From: CAZLMF01 sp964560565
GTDB lineage: Bacteria > Bacillota > Clostridia > Oscillospirales > Ruminococcaceae
Assembly: GCA_964560565.1 (NCBI GenBank)
Contig: CAZLMF010000013.1
Location: forward strand, 1 to 28,485
Length of the DNA stretch: 28,485 nt
Direction of reading: 5' to 3'
In this document: positions 1 to 7,307 of the stretch, piece after piece
How positions within the stretch are numbered: position 1 is the first letter of the stretch
How the letters are laid out: each line of letters begins with the position of its first letter
Made by a program: the position numbers and the translations under genes
Notes under the pieces: generated by a model
Databases searched by the model: none
Seen by the model: only the letters and a program-made list of their open reading frames with translations
Told to the model about the DNA's origin: nothing

Positions 1-197
1 TTACCAAATATAAAGGTAAGGGAAACAATAAACACAACAATAGACGCCACAAAAACAAGCTTGCGAACTATTTCTGACATTTTATCGCCTGGCATTGGAA
101 TTATGTAGCGTACAAAACGCACCAAGGGGTTGCCTTTCTTTGCGGTTTTTGTGCCATCATTTTGAATATCGAGTAAATCCTTGTCATTATATGCCAT
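1..197 (-). CDS. Membrane protein, N-terminal part (possible class B sortase), runs off the left edge
   Basis: About 65 codons are visible, starting with ATG at 197 on the minus strand and still open at position 1. The product begins MAYNDKDLLDI, has a hydrophilic, basic stretch (residues 10-45, including RYIIPMPGDKMSE), then a strongly hydrophobic segment from about residue 46 (KLVFVASIVVFIVSLTFIFG), which fits a single N-terminal membrane anchor. An AAGGAG ribosome binding site lies just upstream, inside the end of pncC, and the two genes overlap by 11 bases, so the gene is probably the last known member of the same operon. A basic pre-anchor region followed by one helix resembles class B sortases of clostridia, but the catalytic domain is outside the window. 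The sortase idea is inference from resemblance only; any single-pass membrane protein would fit. Confidence 0.55.
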   Translation of the reverse strand, partial: MAYNDKDLLDIQNDGTKTAKKGNPLVRFVRYIIPMPGDKMSEIVRKLVFVASIVVFIVSLTFIFG

Positions 198-741
198 AAT
201 CATTCTCCTTTTTCTCGTTTATGTCATTTAGTATATTCTTAACAAGCTCAAGAGCGGAAAGTGCTGATTGCATTCGGATTATATCCCTCTCGCCCTTTAG
301 CGTAAGCAATATCGCCTTAACTTCTGTGCCGGTTGCAACCCCGACATATACTGTGCCAACAGGCTTTGTAACTGTACCCCCTCCGGGGCCTGCAATTCCG
401 GTGGTAGAAATCCCAATATCGGCATTTGATATGCGCCGCACACCGTCTGCCATTTGCTTTGCTACTATCTCACTCACCGCACCATGATGAGCAAGATCGT
501 TTGGATTTATCCCTAGCAGCGCAAGCTTCATATTGTTTGAATAGGTGCAAACTCCAAGGTCAAATACCTCTGACGAGCCGGGGACTCCGGTAATAAGCGC
601 CGAGATAAGACCACCTGTGCAGCTTTCTGCTGTTGCAATTTTAAGCTTGCGATTATAGAGTAATTTTACAACATCTTGAGGTAAATTGTCAAGACTGCCA
701 ATTTCCCCTCTATCGCTGGAAGGTTCTTTATTTACCAACAC
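187..741 (-). CDS. pncC: Nicotinamide-nucleotide amidohydrolase PncC (CinA C-terminal domain protein)
   Basis: A 184-residue protein made only of the CinA C-terminal domain; the MoaB-like N-terminal domain of full-length CinA (about 410 residues) is absent. The family hydrolyses nicotinamide mononucleotide to nicotinate mononucleotide plus ammonia, recycling pyridine nucleotides in the cytoplasm. Visible signatures are TAESCTGG at residues 37-44, YSN at 67-69, GIAGPGG at 115-121 and KPVGTVY at 126-132. The start is GTG at 741, four bases after GGAGG; a TTG at 738 has better spacing and could be the true start. A nearby ATG at 745 is out of frame and closes at once. It lies 26 bases after thiI and overlaps the next gene, so it belongs to the minus-strand operon. 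The first 25 or so residues are not part of the domain and are poorly conserved in character. Confidence 0.92.
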   Translation of the reverse strand: MLVNKEPSSDRGEIGSLDNLPQDVVKLLYNRKLKIATAESCTGGLISALITGVPGSSEVFDLGVCTYSNNMKLALLGINPNDLAHHGAVSEIVAKQMADGVRRISNADIGISTTGIAGPGGGTVTKPVGTVYVGVATGTEVKAILLTLKGERDIIRMQSALSALELVKNILNDINEKKENDYGI

Positions 742-767
742 GCATCCTCCTTTGCTGGAGATTTAGG

Positions 768-1940
768 CTAGTTAAAGATTTTTAGCTGTGTATCTTCTGC
801 GGCTTTCTCAATGAGAGGTTGAAAGTCAAAATTCTCTTCTGCCCTTAGCACTTCTTTGATATTAGGCCTAGTGCGTGGATGCTTAGGAGTGAATACCGTA
901 CAGCAGTCTTCATAAGGTTCAATGGAAGTATCGAATGTGCCGATAGCCCTAGAAATATCGATAATCTCCACCTTATCCATCCCAATTACAGGCCGCAGCA
1001 CAGGTATATCACTCGCTATATCGGTGCAAGCTATCGCACTTAATGTCTGGCTTGCCACCTGTGCAACGCTTTCTCCTGTAATAAGAGCACTATATTTATT
1101 CTTGTAAGCAATTATGCAGGCAATCTTCATCATCATGCGCCGCATTATCACGGTGAAAAGCTCCTCTGGGCAATGCTTGCGAATAGCCACTTGAATATCC
1201 GTAAACGGCACACAGTAAAATAAAATACTGCCGCAGTAGTCTGTCAAGCTTTCGCAAAGCCTTTCAACCTTCAGTTGAGCACGCTCTGAAGTGTAGGGAG
1301 GGCTAACAAAGTGAATTGCTCCCACTTCAATACCACGCTTTGCCATCATATATCCTGCAACAGGGCTATCTATTCCCCCTGACAAAAGAAGCAGTGCCTT
1401 GCCCGAAGTCCCAACAGGCAAACCCCTTGCTCCTATTAGTCTTTTAGCGTGCAGGTAAGCTGCAAAATCTCGAATTTCAACGGTTATAACAACCTCGGGA
1501 TTATGCACATCCACCTTTAGGTTTGGCATACTCTCTAAAATTGCGCCCCCAAGCTCCCTTGTAAGCTCCATTGAATTTAGCGGAAAATTCTTATCTGAAC
1601 GCTTTGCCTCAACTTTAAAGGTTGAAATGCCCTCAAGCTCCACCTTTGCATATTCCTGCGCAGCAACACGTATTTCCTCAAAATCCTTAGGTAGAGAAAG
1701 CGCTCTGCAATATGCCGCAATACCGAAAACCTTGCCTATCCTCTCCAATGCAGGCTCAATTGTTGTGCTATCTTGTGGTGTGATATATAAAGTTGACTGA
1801 GCACGCTGAAACCTAAATTCTCCTAAGGGTGAAAGTCTTTGTTTGATATTCTTAACCAGCACATCCTCAAAGGTGCGCTTATTTTGCCCTTTTAGAGCAA
1901 TTTCGCCGTATTTAACAAGTATTATTTCGCTGTATTTCAT
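768..1940 (-). CDS. thiI: tRNA 4-thiouridine synthase ThiI
   Basis: A 390-residue cytoplasmic sulfurtransferase that adenylates U8 of tRNA and inserts sulfur to give 4-thiouridine; the family can also feed sulfur to thiamine thiazole synthesis. An N-terminal ferredoxin-like and THUMP region (about residues 1-165) binds tRNA. The PP-loop ATPase follows, with SGGIDS at residues 187-192. The double cysteine in EDCCTVFTPKHP (C346 and C347) sits where the conserved catalytic cysteine of E. coli ThiI (C344) lies. The C-terminal rhodanese domain of the enterobacterial protein is absent, as in most Firmicutes. Without it, the persulfide must come directly from a cysteine desulfurase, and such a gene lies immediately upstream: its TGA overlaps this ATG as ATGA, which suggests coupled translation and a dedicated partner. 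Confidence 0.96.
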   Translation of the reverse strand: MKYSEIILVKYGEIALKGQNKRTFEDVLVKNIKQRLSPLGEFRFQRAQSTLYITPQDSTTIEPALERIGKVFGIAAYCRALSLPKDFEEIRVAAQEYAKVELEGISTFKVEAKRSDKNFPLNSMELTRELGGAILESMPNLKVDVHNPEVVITVEIRDFAAYLHAKRLIGARGLPVGTSGKALLLLSGGIDSPVAGYMMAKRGIEVGAIHFVSPPYTSERAQLKVERLCESLTDYCGSILFYCVPFTDIQVAIRKHCPEELFTVIMRRMMMKIACIIAYKNKYSALITGESVAQVASQTLSAIACTDIASDIPVLRPVIGMDKVEIIDISRAIGTFDTSIEPYEDCCTVFTPKHPRTRPNIKEVLRAEENFDFQPLIEKAAEDTQLKIFN

Positions 1941-2984
1941 TTATGAATTAACGTCCTTTCGCCCTCGATTAAACCCTCTATGAGCATATCGACTTCATTT
2001 TGCATTGTAAAACGTGAGAAGCTTATTCTTATGGCGCTATCCGCCTGCTTATCACTAACGCCGAATTCTTTTAGCACACTGCTCCTTTGCCCCTTTGAGC
2101 AGGCAGAGCCGCTTGACACATATACCCCTCGCGCTTCAAGGTAATGCAGCATTATTTCACTGCGAATTCCCTTTACAGAAAAGTTTAGTATATAAGGTGA
2201 GCAANNNNNNNNNNNNNNNNNNNNNNNNNNNNNNNNNNNNNNNNNNNNNNNNNNNNNNNNNNNNNNNNNNNNNNNNNNNNNNNNNNNNNNNNNNNNNNNN
2301 NNNNCCTACACCCTTTATGCCATGTAATTTATGGGCGGAAAGGCTTATGAAATCAGCGTTTAGCGCTCTTGATGAAAGCTTCAGCTTGCCAAATGCCTGA
2401 ACGGCATCGCAATGGGTTATAACCTTTGGATACTTTTTCTTAATCGTACTAAAAGCCTGTGATATAGGCAATATATAGCCATTTTCATTGCATACCAGCA
2501 TCATTGATACAAGAGCGGTGTTCTCATTTACAGCATCAACAATTCTATCGGCAGTAATCTCGCCGTTTACGGGAGAGAGCCTAACCATCTCAAACCCTCG
2601 CCGTTCAAGCTCAACCATTGCCTGCTCCACTGACGGATGCTCGATACTAGAAGTGACAATTTGCCTGCCTCTGCTAAACTTACGAGATAGCGTATCGCAG
2701 GTGTTAGCATTGCACAAAATAGCGGTATTATTGCTTTCAGTGGCACCCGAGGTAAATATTATTTCCCCCTCAAGGGCACCTAGTGCCGAGCTAATCGCCT
2801 TTCTTGCGGCAGATACCTCAAGTTCAGCAGCAAGCCCTATACCGTGCAGGGATGAGGGATTGCCATAGTTTTCATTCATACAGCGCATCGCCGCATTTAT
2901 AGCGGCATCGCAAGGCTTAGTGGTTGCCGCATTATCTAAATACGCAATCACGGTGGGGTTTTCTAAACCAAAATTATTGCTCAT
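1937..2984 (-). CDS. nifS: Cysteine desulfurase (NifS/IscS family), interrupted by an assembly gap
   Basis: A PLP-dependent enzyme that turns L-cysteine into L-alanine and a protein-bound persulfide. The N-terminal part (start 2984) shows DNAATT at residues 17-22, SGATESNN, an SSIEHPS motif and SAHKLHG with the PLP lysine at K219. After the Ns, the matching C-terminal part reads SPYILNFSVKGIRSEI and then SSGSAC with the catalytic cysteine. The flanks are in different frames, because the 100-N block is a placeholder; restoring the frame needs a missing length divisible by three. About 314 residues are present against roughly 380 in the family, so about 65 codons are missing. This is one gene, not two fragments. 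It overlaps thiI by four bases, like the B. subtilis nifZ-thiI pair in which the desulfurase is dedicated to ThiI. Confidence 0.9.
2205..2304. other. Assembly gap (100 Ns) inside the cysteine desulfurase gene
   Basis: Exactly 100 undetermined bases. The reading frame on the two sides agrees only if the real gap length is a multiple of three, so 100 is not the true length. Comparison with usual family length suggests about 200 missing bases. Confidence 0.98.
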
Positions 2985-3113
2985 TACAAGTTACAACCAC
3001 CCTGTATATTAAATAGTGTTCTAAAAAGCCTGAATTGTTGAGGTGTGAAGAATGTTTTACCGTACCTTCACAAAGCCATCACAAAACGCCTTAACAAAAC
3101 ATCTTGATTAACT

Positions 3114-3119
3114 ATTATA
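3114..3119 (-). promoter_or_regulatory. Candidate -10 box for the minus-strand nifS-thiI-pncC operon
   Basis: The minus strand reads TATAAT at 3119-3114, about 130 bases before the desulfurase start. No good -35 box is seen at the usual distance, where the sequence is a T-rich run, so this is a weak call. The plus strand in the same place reads TACAAT, so the site could serve either direction. Between this site and the nifS start lies a 7-base inverted repeat, TGTGAAG (3044-3050) and CTTCACA (3066-3072). Confidence 0.3.
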
Positions 3120-3224
3120 CAATACCTTTTAAAAAAAATCTACTGCCAATATGGATATGCAGGCGATAAGAGGTAATAATATTTCCAATAGCAATTTCCA
3201 TCAGCATAGAAAGGAATGAAATAT

Positions 3225-4559
3225 ATGGTAACCTCTCGCCGCTCAATAGTCCGCATAATAAGCTTTGCCATCGCTGCAATCTCTGTACTAGGATACATGG
3301 CATACACAAATGCAAGGGAGGCAAAGCAGCTCAAGCAAACCCTTGACTACACCTATTTACGCTCAGTTTCTGACCTTGCCACCAATGTTGACAACATCAA
3401 AAACACCCTTAGCAAGGGAATGTATTCAGGCACACCTGAAATGCTGCAATCCCTCACAAGCAAGCTATGCACAGAGGCAAGTGCCGCCAAATCTTACCTC
3501 GCAACTCTCCCTGTATCAGAGCTTAACCTTGAAAATACCTATAAATTCCTTTCTCAGGTGGGCAATTACTGCTCAAGCCTATCCACAAAAGCAAATCGTG
3601 GCGAAGCCCTTACTACCGAAGATCATGAAAACCTTTCAAAGCTTCATGAGTACTGCCAAAGTCTATCCGAGGATATGTGGGAGCTTGAAAGTCAAATCGC
3701 CGGAGGCTTTATAAGCTTCGATAAAACCAAAAAAACCCTTGCTCAAACGCAGGATGGCGAAAACCCCACCGTTGCCAATGGCTTTAAAGAATTCGAGGAA
3801 AGCTTTACCGACTATCCCACACTTATATATGACGGGCCTTTCTCTGACCATATCCTTGAGCGTGAGCCTCTCCTAATAAAGAATGAGAAGGAAGTCGACC
3901 GTGCCACCGCTCGTAAAAAAGCACTCGCCGCCACAGGACGTGAATCCATTGGTGATGACGATAACGAAAAGGGAAAAATGCCCTCCTATGTGTTCAAGGG
4001 CGATGGCGTCACCGCCTCAATCACTAAGGCAGGGGGACTGCTATCTTATATGATTAAGTCTCGTGATGTCCTTGAAAGCAACCTCACCGTCGACGAGGCA
4101 AAGGAGCAGGCGGAAAAATATATAAACAAACTTGCAACAGGGGAGCTTACCTCCACCTACTATGAGATAATCGATAATGTTATAACAATAAATTACGCTG
4201 CAATCGAGGGCGATATTACCCTTTACACTGACCTTATTAAGGTGTCCGTTGCCCTTGATAACGGCGAAATCCTAGGCTTTGACGCTCGTGGCTATATAGT
4301 CAACCACCACAAGCGTGACCTATCCCCGCCTACAATATCCAAGAATGAGGCACAAGCAAGTGTTTCCGCCTCCCTTAGCGTAAACGGCACAAAGCTTGCT
4401 GTGATACCAACAAGCGGATTAAACGAAGTGCTGACCTATGAATTCTCATGCGTTGACAGGACAGGTCAAAAGGTGCTTGTCTATGTAAATGCCGATACAG
4501 GCAGGGAGGAGCAAATTCTCATTCTACTAATCAGCGATAGCGGAGTCCTCACAATGTAA
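3225..4559 (+). CDS. ypeB: Germination protein YpeB
   Basis: A spore protein of 444 residues from this start, close to the 450 of B. subtilis YpeB. In Bacillus it is needed to place or stabilise the cortex-lytic enzyme SleB in the inner spore membrane. One N-terminal membrane helix (about residues 8-25) is followed by an extracytoplasmic helical region with the characteristic ENTYKFLSQVG stretch and FTDYPTLIYDGPFSDH, then repeated PepSY-like units in the last 200 residues (for example around LTVDEAKEQAEKYINKL). ATG 3216 is in frame but directly abuts AAGGA; ATG 3225 sits nine bases after it and is preferred. No sleB lies next to it, unlike in Bacillus. A strong hairpin terminator follows, so it is probably transcribed alone, in the forespore if the family pattern holds. 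I could not find a convincing sigma-G promoter. Confidence 0.9.
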   Translation: MVTSRRSIVRIISFAIAAISVLGYMAYTNAREAKQLKQTLDYTYLRSVSDLATNVDNIKNTLSKGMYSGTPEMLQSLTSKLCTEASAAKSYLATLPVSELNLENTYKFLSQVGNYCSSLSTKANRGEALTTEDHENLSKLHEYCQSLSEDMWELESQIAGGFISFDKTKKTLAQTQDGENPTVANGFKEFEESFTDYPTLIYDGPFSDHILEREPLLIKNEKEVDRATARKKALAATGRESIGDDDNEKGKMPSYVFKGDGVTASITKAGGLLSYMIKSRDVLESNLTVDEAKEQAEKYINKLATGELTSTYYEIIDNVITINYAAIEGDITLYTDLIKVSVALDNGEILGFDARGYIVNHHKRDLSPPTISKNEAQASVSASLSVNGTKLAVIPTSGLNEVLTYEFSCVDRTGQKVLVYVNADTGREEQILILLISDSGVLTM

Positions 4560-4574
4560 ATAGTATAAACCTAT

Positions 4575-4618
4575 AAAAACTATAATAGCAGGCAAAAAAG
4601 CCTGCTATTATAGTTTTT
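4575..4618 (+). terminator. Intrinsic terminator after ypeB
   Basis: A perfect 19-base inverted repeat (4575-4593 and 4600-4618) with an AAAAAA loop, rich in A at the left and T at the right end, so it can act in both directions. It separates ypeB from the spoIIE promoter that begins just downstream. Confidence 0.9.
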
Positions 4619-4629
4619 GCTTGTCTGAT

Positions 4630-4663
4630 TTCGACTACTTTCCCTATACAGCTGGTATATAAT
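4630..4663 (+). promoter_or_regulatory. Candidate Spo0A-controlled spoIIE promoter
   Basis: TTCGACT at 4630-4636 matches six of seven bases of a reverse-orientation Spo0A box (TTCGACA). TATAAT lies at 4658-4663. The -35-like TCGACT (4631-4636) is 21 bases from the -10, an unusually long spacer. In B. subtilis, the spoIIG and spoIIE promoters are known for a long spacer with a 0A box at the -35 region, so this arrangement is what a Spo0A-activated sigma-A promoter should look like. A weaker 0A-like TGTCTGA is at 4622-4628. Confidence 0.6.
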
Positions 4664-4697
4664 GGAATGCACAGTACTGGAAGGGGGCATTTTTTTC

Positions 4698-7010
4698 ATG
4701 TCAAAAAACCAAGCATTAGGACAAGCTTTATGGAGCATGAGAAAGCAAAACCAAATCTCACTGACTAAAATTCTTGCGGTTTCATTCATATCGGCGATAC
4801 TCTCAAGAGGTTCCATCTTAGGGGGGCTTTCACCCTTCCCAACTGCATTTGTTGCAAGCTTAAGCGGAATTGACGCAGTAGTTGCCTTTTTAGGGAGCCT
4901 TATCGGATATATATCCACAGGCACAGTAAGCATCTCAATGCCAAGCATAATATCAATGCTGACAGTAATAATTGCACGCTTTATCGTTGATATAATATTT
5001 ATGGCAAAGCTTCGGCATACGGGAATATCAATCCTTTCTGCATTATGTTCAGTTGTAACGGGGCTTACAATTTACTTAGGTGCGATAGAAGTGGATGCAA
5101 TAGGAATAATCCTTGTAGTCTGCAATGCCGTCCTTACAGGTGCGCTCACATACTTCCTAATGCTCACTTACCGTGCGGTAAAGTCTGGCACCCCTTTTAT
5201 AACACTTAGTCCGGTTTATGCCGCCTCCATAGCGGTGACAATGGTAATGGGCATTGCTGCTGCATCCTCCATAAGCCTTTCTGTGCTCAATCTAGGGCGG
5301 ATTGTCGGCGCACTTTTTATTCTTTTTGCCGCTGAACGCTATAAGCAGGTAGGAGGCTCAATTTGCGGTGTCCTTGTGAGTTTTGGGCTAATGGTCAATT
5401 CCCCCACGATAGGCAACACTGCCGCAATGCTTGCTTTTGCTGGACTGATATCAGGCTTATTCCATCGCTTTGGTAAGTTCATTCAAACCGTAGCGTTTAT
5501 CAGTGCAAACGCTATTGGGCTTATAATAATAGGTGTCGACATTAGCACAGTTGGAGTCCTTGCGGACGTAATGGTCGCCACAGTTATATTTACATTTTTC
5601 CCGGCAGGGGCAGTCAATCGCATAGATATATCAGGTAAACTTGCACAGCGCAAGTCTGTGGAACTGAGCGATGTTGTTGCGGCAAGGCTTGAATTTGCGG
5701 CAGGCACAATAATTGATGTTCGCAAGTCTGTTGACAGCGTTTCAAAAACAATGGAAAATGAGGTTTTAGGGGATACAGAGTGGGTATATAACAGCGCAAT
5801 CGAGGAAGTATGCAAGCGCTGTGGGCTTAATACTCGTTGCTGGCAGAAAAACTACGACCGCACCACACAGGCAATGATCGAGTGTGTGAACACCCTGCGT
5901 GAGCGTGATAAGCTTGACAAGTCGGAGCTTCCCGATTATCTCACCCGATATTGCTGCAAGCGTGATGAGCTTACAGCACTGCTTAACAAGTACTACCGTG
6001 AATACCGCACAAACCGAAGCCTAACCGGTAAAATGGCAGAAATGCGTCGCTTAATGGACGAACAGCTAGACGGCATATCAGGCATGCTAACCGCCATGAG
6101 CAGTGAAATGTCCGAAGTGGAGGAATATGATGTTGAAAGCGCACAGCTTGTTATGGATGTCCTTGAAAAGACAGGGATGATGGGGGCACGAGTAAGTGCG
6201 GAGCTTGATTCTTGCGGCAGAATGAGTATTCAAGCTTTTGCGAAAACCGCTCCCACCACAAGCCGCCAACAACTAACCGCCCTTATTTCAGATGCTGTGG
6301 GGAGGGAATTTGACCTTCCTGAAATATATAAGGTTGATAGTGTCGTAAAGCTCACTATGTTTGAGTGTGCAGGCTTTATACTTGATGTTAAAGCAAGCCA
6401 AATCTCCAGCGGTAAAAGTCGTGTATCAGGTGATAGTTACGAAGTTTTCACCGACTCTAAGGGCTTTTGCTATTTATGCCTATCAGATGGCATGGGCAGC
6501 GGCAAACGTGCCGCGGTAGACTCTGTCATGACCTGCGGTTTATTTATGAAGCTTTTGCGTGCCTCGGTTGGACTTGATGCGGCAATAAAGCTTGTGAACT
6601 CCTCTCTAATTGTCAAATCAGCTGAGGAAAGCTTTGCCACTATTGACCTTTGCAGGGTGGATTTATACACAGGTGTTGTGGAGCTTCTAAAAGCAGGGGC
6701 AGCTGAAACCTTTGTCCGAAAAGGCAAGTCCGTAGCAAGCTTTGAATCCACCTCACTACCCATAGGAATGCTCGGTGGTGCGGAATTCGAACGCAGTCGA
6801 GTCAAGCTATCCGAGGGGGATGTAATTGTGATGATGTCCGACGGAGTGACAGCACAGGGTAGCGATTGGATACGAGCGGAACTTTTGGAAAATCGGGAGC
6901 TTAGCGCAATGGAGCTTGCGTCAAAGCTTGCTGTGGAGGCAAAAGCCCTTCTAAGGGGCAAGCATCAGGATGATATAACCGTAATTGCCGCAAAGTTAAA
7001 GCGTAGCTAA
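4698..7010 (+). CDS. spoIIE: Stage II sporulation protein E (SpoIIE), membrane PP2C phosphatase
   Basis: A protein of 770 residues from this start (B. subtilis: 827). SpoIIE dephosphorylates SpoIIAA, releasing sigma-F in the forespore, and binds FtsZ at the polar septum. The N-terminal 320 residues or so form about ten hydrophobic helices; a cytoplasmic linker with cysteine-containing CKRCGLNTRC follows; the C-terminal PP2C domain shows GDSYEV from residue 578, DGMGSG with the metal aspartate D597, SDGV with D715 and HQDD with D758/D759. ATG 4698 is ten bases after AAGGGGG; an in-frame ATG at 4662 overlaps the proposed -10 box and so cannot be in the transcript. Flanked by terminators on both sides, it is a single-gene unit. 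All metal-binding residues I can recognise are intact, so the phosphatase should be active. Confidence 0.96.
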   Translation: MSKNQALGQALWSMRKQNQISLTKILAVSFISAILSRGSILGGLSPFPTAFVASLSGIDAVVAFLGSLIGYISTGTVSISMPSIISMLTVIIARFIVDIIFMAKLRHTGISILSALCSVVTGLTIYLGAIEVDAIGIILVVCNAVLTGALTYFLMLTYRAVKSGTPFITLSPVYAASIAVTMVMGIAAASSISLSVLNLGRIVGALFILFAAERYKQVGGSICGVLVSFGLMVNSPTIGNTAAMLAFAGLISGLFHRFGKFIQTVAFISANAIGLIIIGVDISTVGVLADVMVATVIFTFFPAGAVNRIDISGKLAQRKSVELSDVVAARLEFAAGTIIDVRKSVDSVSKTMENEVLGDTEWVYNSAIEEVCKRCGLNTRCWQKNYDRTTQAMIECVNTLRERDKLDKSELPDYLTRYCCKRDELTALLNKYYREYRTNRSLTGKMAEMRRLMDEQLDGISGMLTAMSSEMSEVEEYDVESAQLVMDVLEKTGMMGARVSAELDSCGRMSIQAFAKTAPTTSRQQLTALISDAVGREFDLPEIYKVDSVVKLTMFECAGFILDVKASQISSGKSRVSGDSYEVFTDSKGFCYLCLSDGMGSGKRAAVDSVMTCGLFMKLLRASVGLDAAIKLVNSSLIVKSAEESFATIDLCRVDLYTGVVELLKAGAAETFVRKGKSVASFESTSLPIGMLGGAEFERSRVKLSEGDVIVMMSDGVTAQGSDWIRAELLENRELSAMELASKLAVEAKALLRGKHQDDITVIAAKLKRS

Positions 7011-7020
7011 AAACACCAAC

Positions 7021-7059
7021 AAAACTGTTGCAGTAACATTATTGCTGCAGCAGTTTTTT
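7021..7059 (+). terminator. Intrinsic terminator after spoIIE
   Basis: A hairpin of about 13 base pairs with G-U wobbles (ACTGTTGCAGTAA at 7024-7036 against TTGCTGCAGCAGT at 7042-7054), followed by a run of six Ts. Confidence 0.8.
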
Positions 7060-7205
7060 GCATGTCATAAACACAAAAGGAAAAGTATTGAAGTAAATTA
7101 ACAGTTCGGTAAAGTTTTAAGCATAGGAAACATAAAAACATTGTAAGGTATATACAAAATTAGCCGTTGAAATATGTCAAACTTATTCAAATTAAACAAA
7201 TACGC

Positions 7206-7234
7206 TTGAATTGATTAGAATTATTTGCTACAAT
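7206..7234 (+). promoter_or_regulatory. Sigma-A promoter of the glycogen operon
   Basis: TTGAAT at 7206-7211, a 17-base spacer, and TACAAT at 7229-7234. TGC directly before the -10 gives an extended -10 element. Transcription would start near 7241, leaving a leader of about 65 bases before glgB. Confidence 0.75.
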
Positions 7235-7257
7235 AGTATCAATAAGAATATATATTA

Positions 7258-7307
7258 GTCGGTGATTTTTTACGCCGACAGGCTTATTTTTAAGGGGGCG
7301 TAAAAAA
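7258..7307 (+). promoter_or_regulatory. Structured glgB leader with two competing hairpins
   Basis: TTTTTTACGCC (7266-7276) is perfectly complementary to GGCGTAAAAAA (7297-7307), which runs from the end of the ribosome binding site into the A of the glgB ATG. An upstream hairpin, GTCGG (7258-7262) with CCGAC (7275-7279), shares bases with the first arm, so only one can form at a time. This is a layout in which translation start could be switched. It matches no riboswitch class I know. Confidence 0.5.

Noticed and set aside
221..487. Plus-strand frame opposite pncC
   Set aside because: It lies wholly opposite a clear gene, has no ribosome binding site and no recognisable domain; similar antisense frames throughout the window were dropped for the same reason.
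1937..2152. Separate 71-codon gene before thiI
   Set aside because: It is the C-terminal part of the cysteine desulfurase cut off by the assembly gap.
2157..2204. Reading frame after the first N block giving LLTLYTKLFCKGNSQ as the end of the desulfurase
   Set aside because: It is the wrong frame; the neighbouring frame gives the family's conserved SPYILNFSVKGIRSEI and joins the SSGSAC cysteine segment.
4662..4697. Upstream in-frame ATG for spoIIE
   Set aside because: It overlaps the proposed TATAAT and has no ribosome binding site, while ATG 4698 has a good one.
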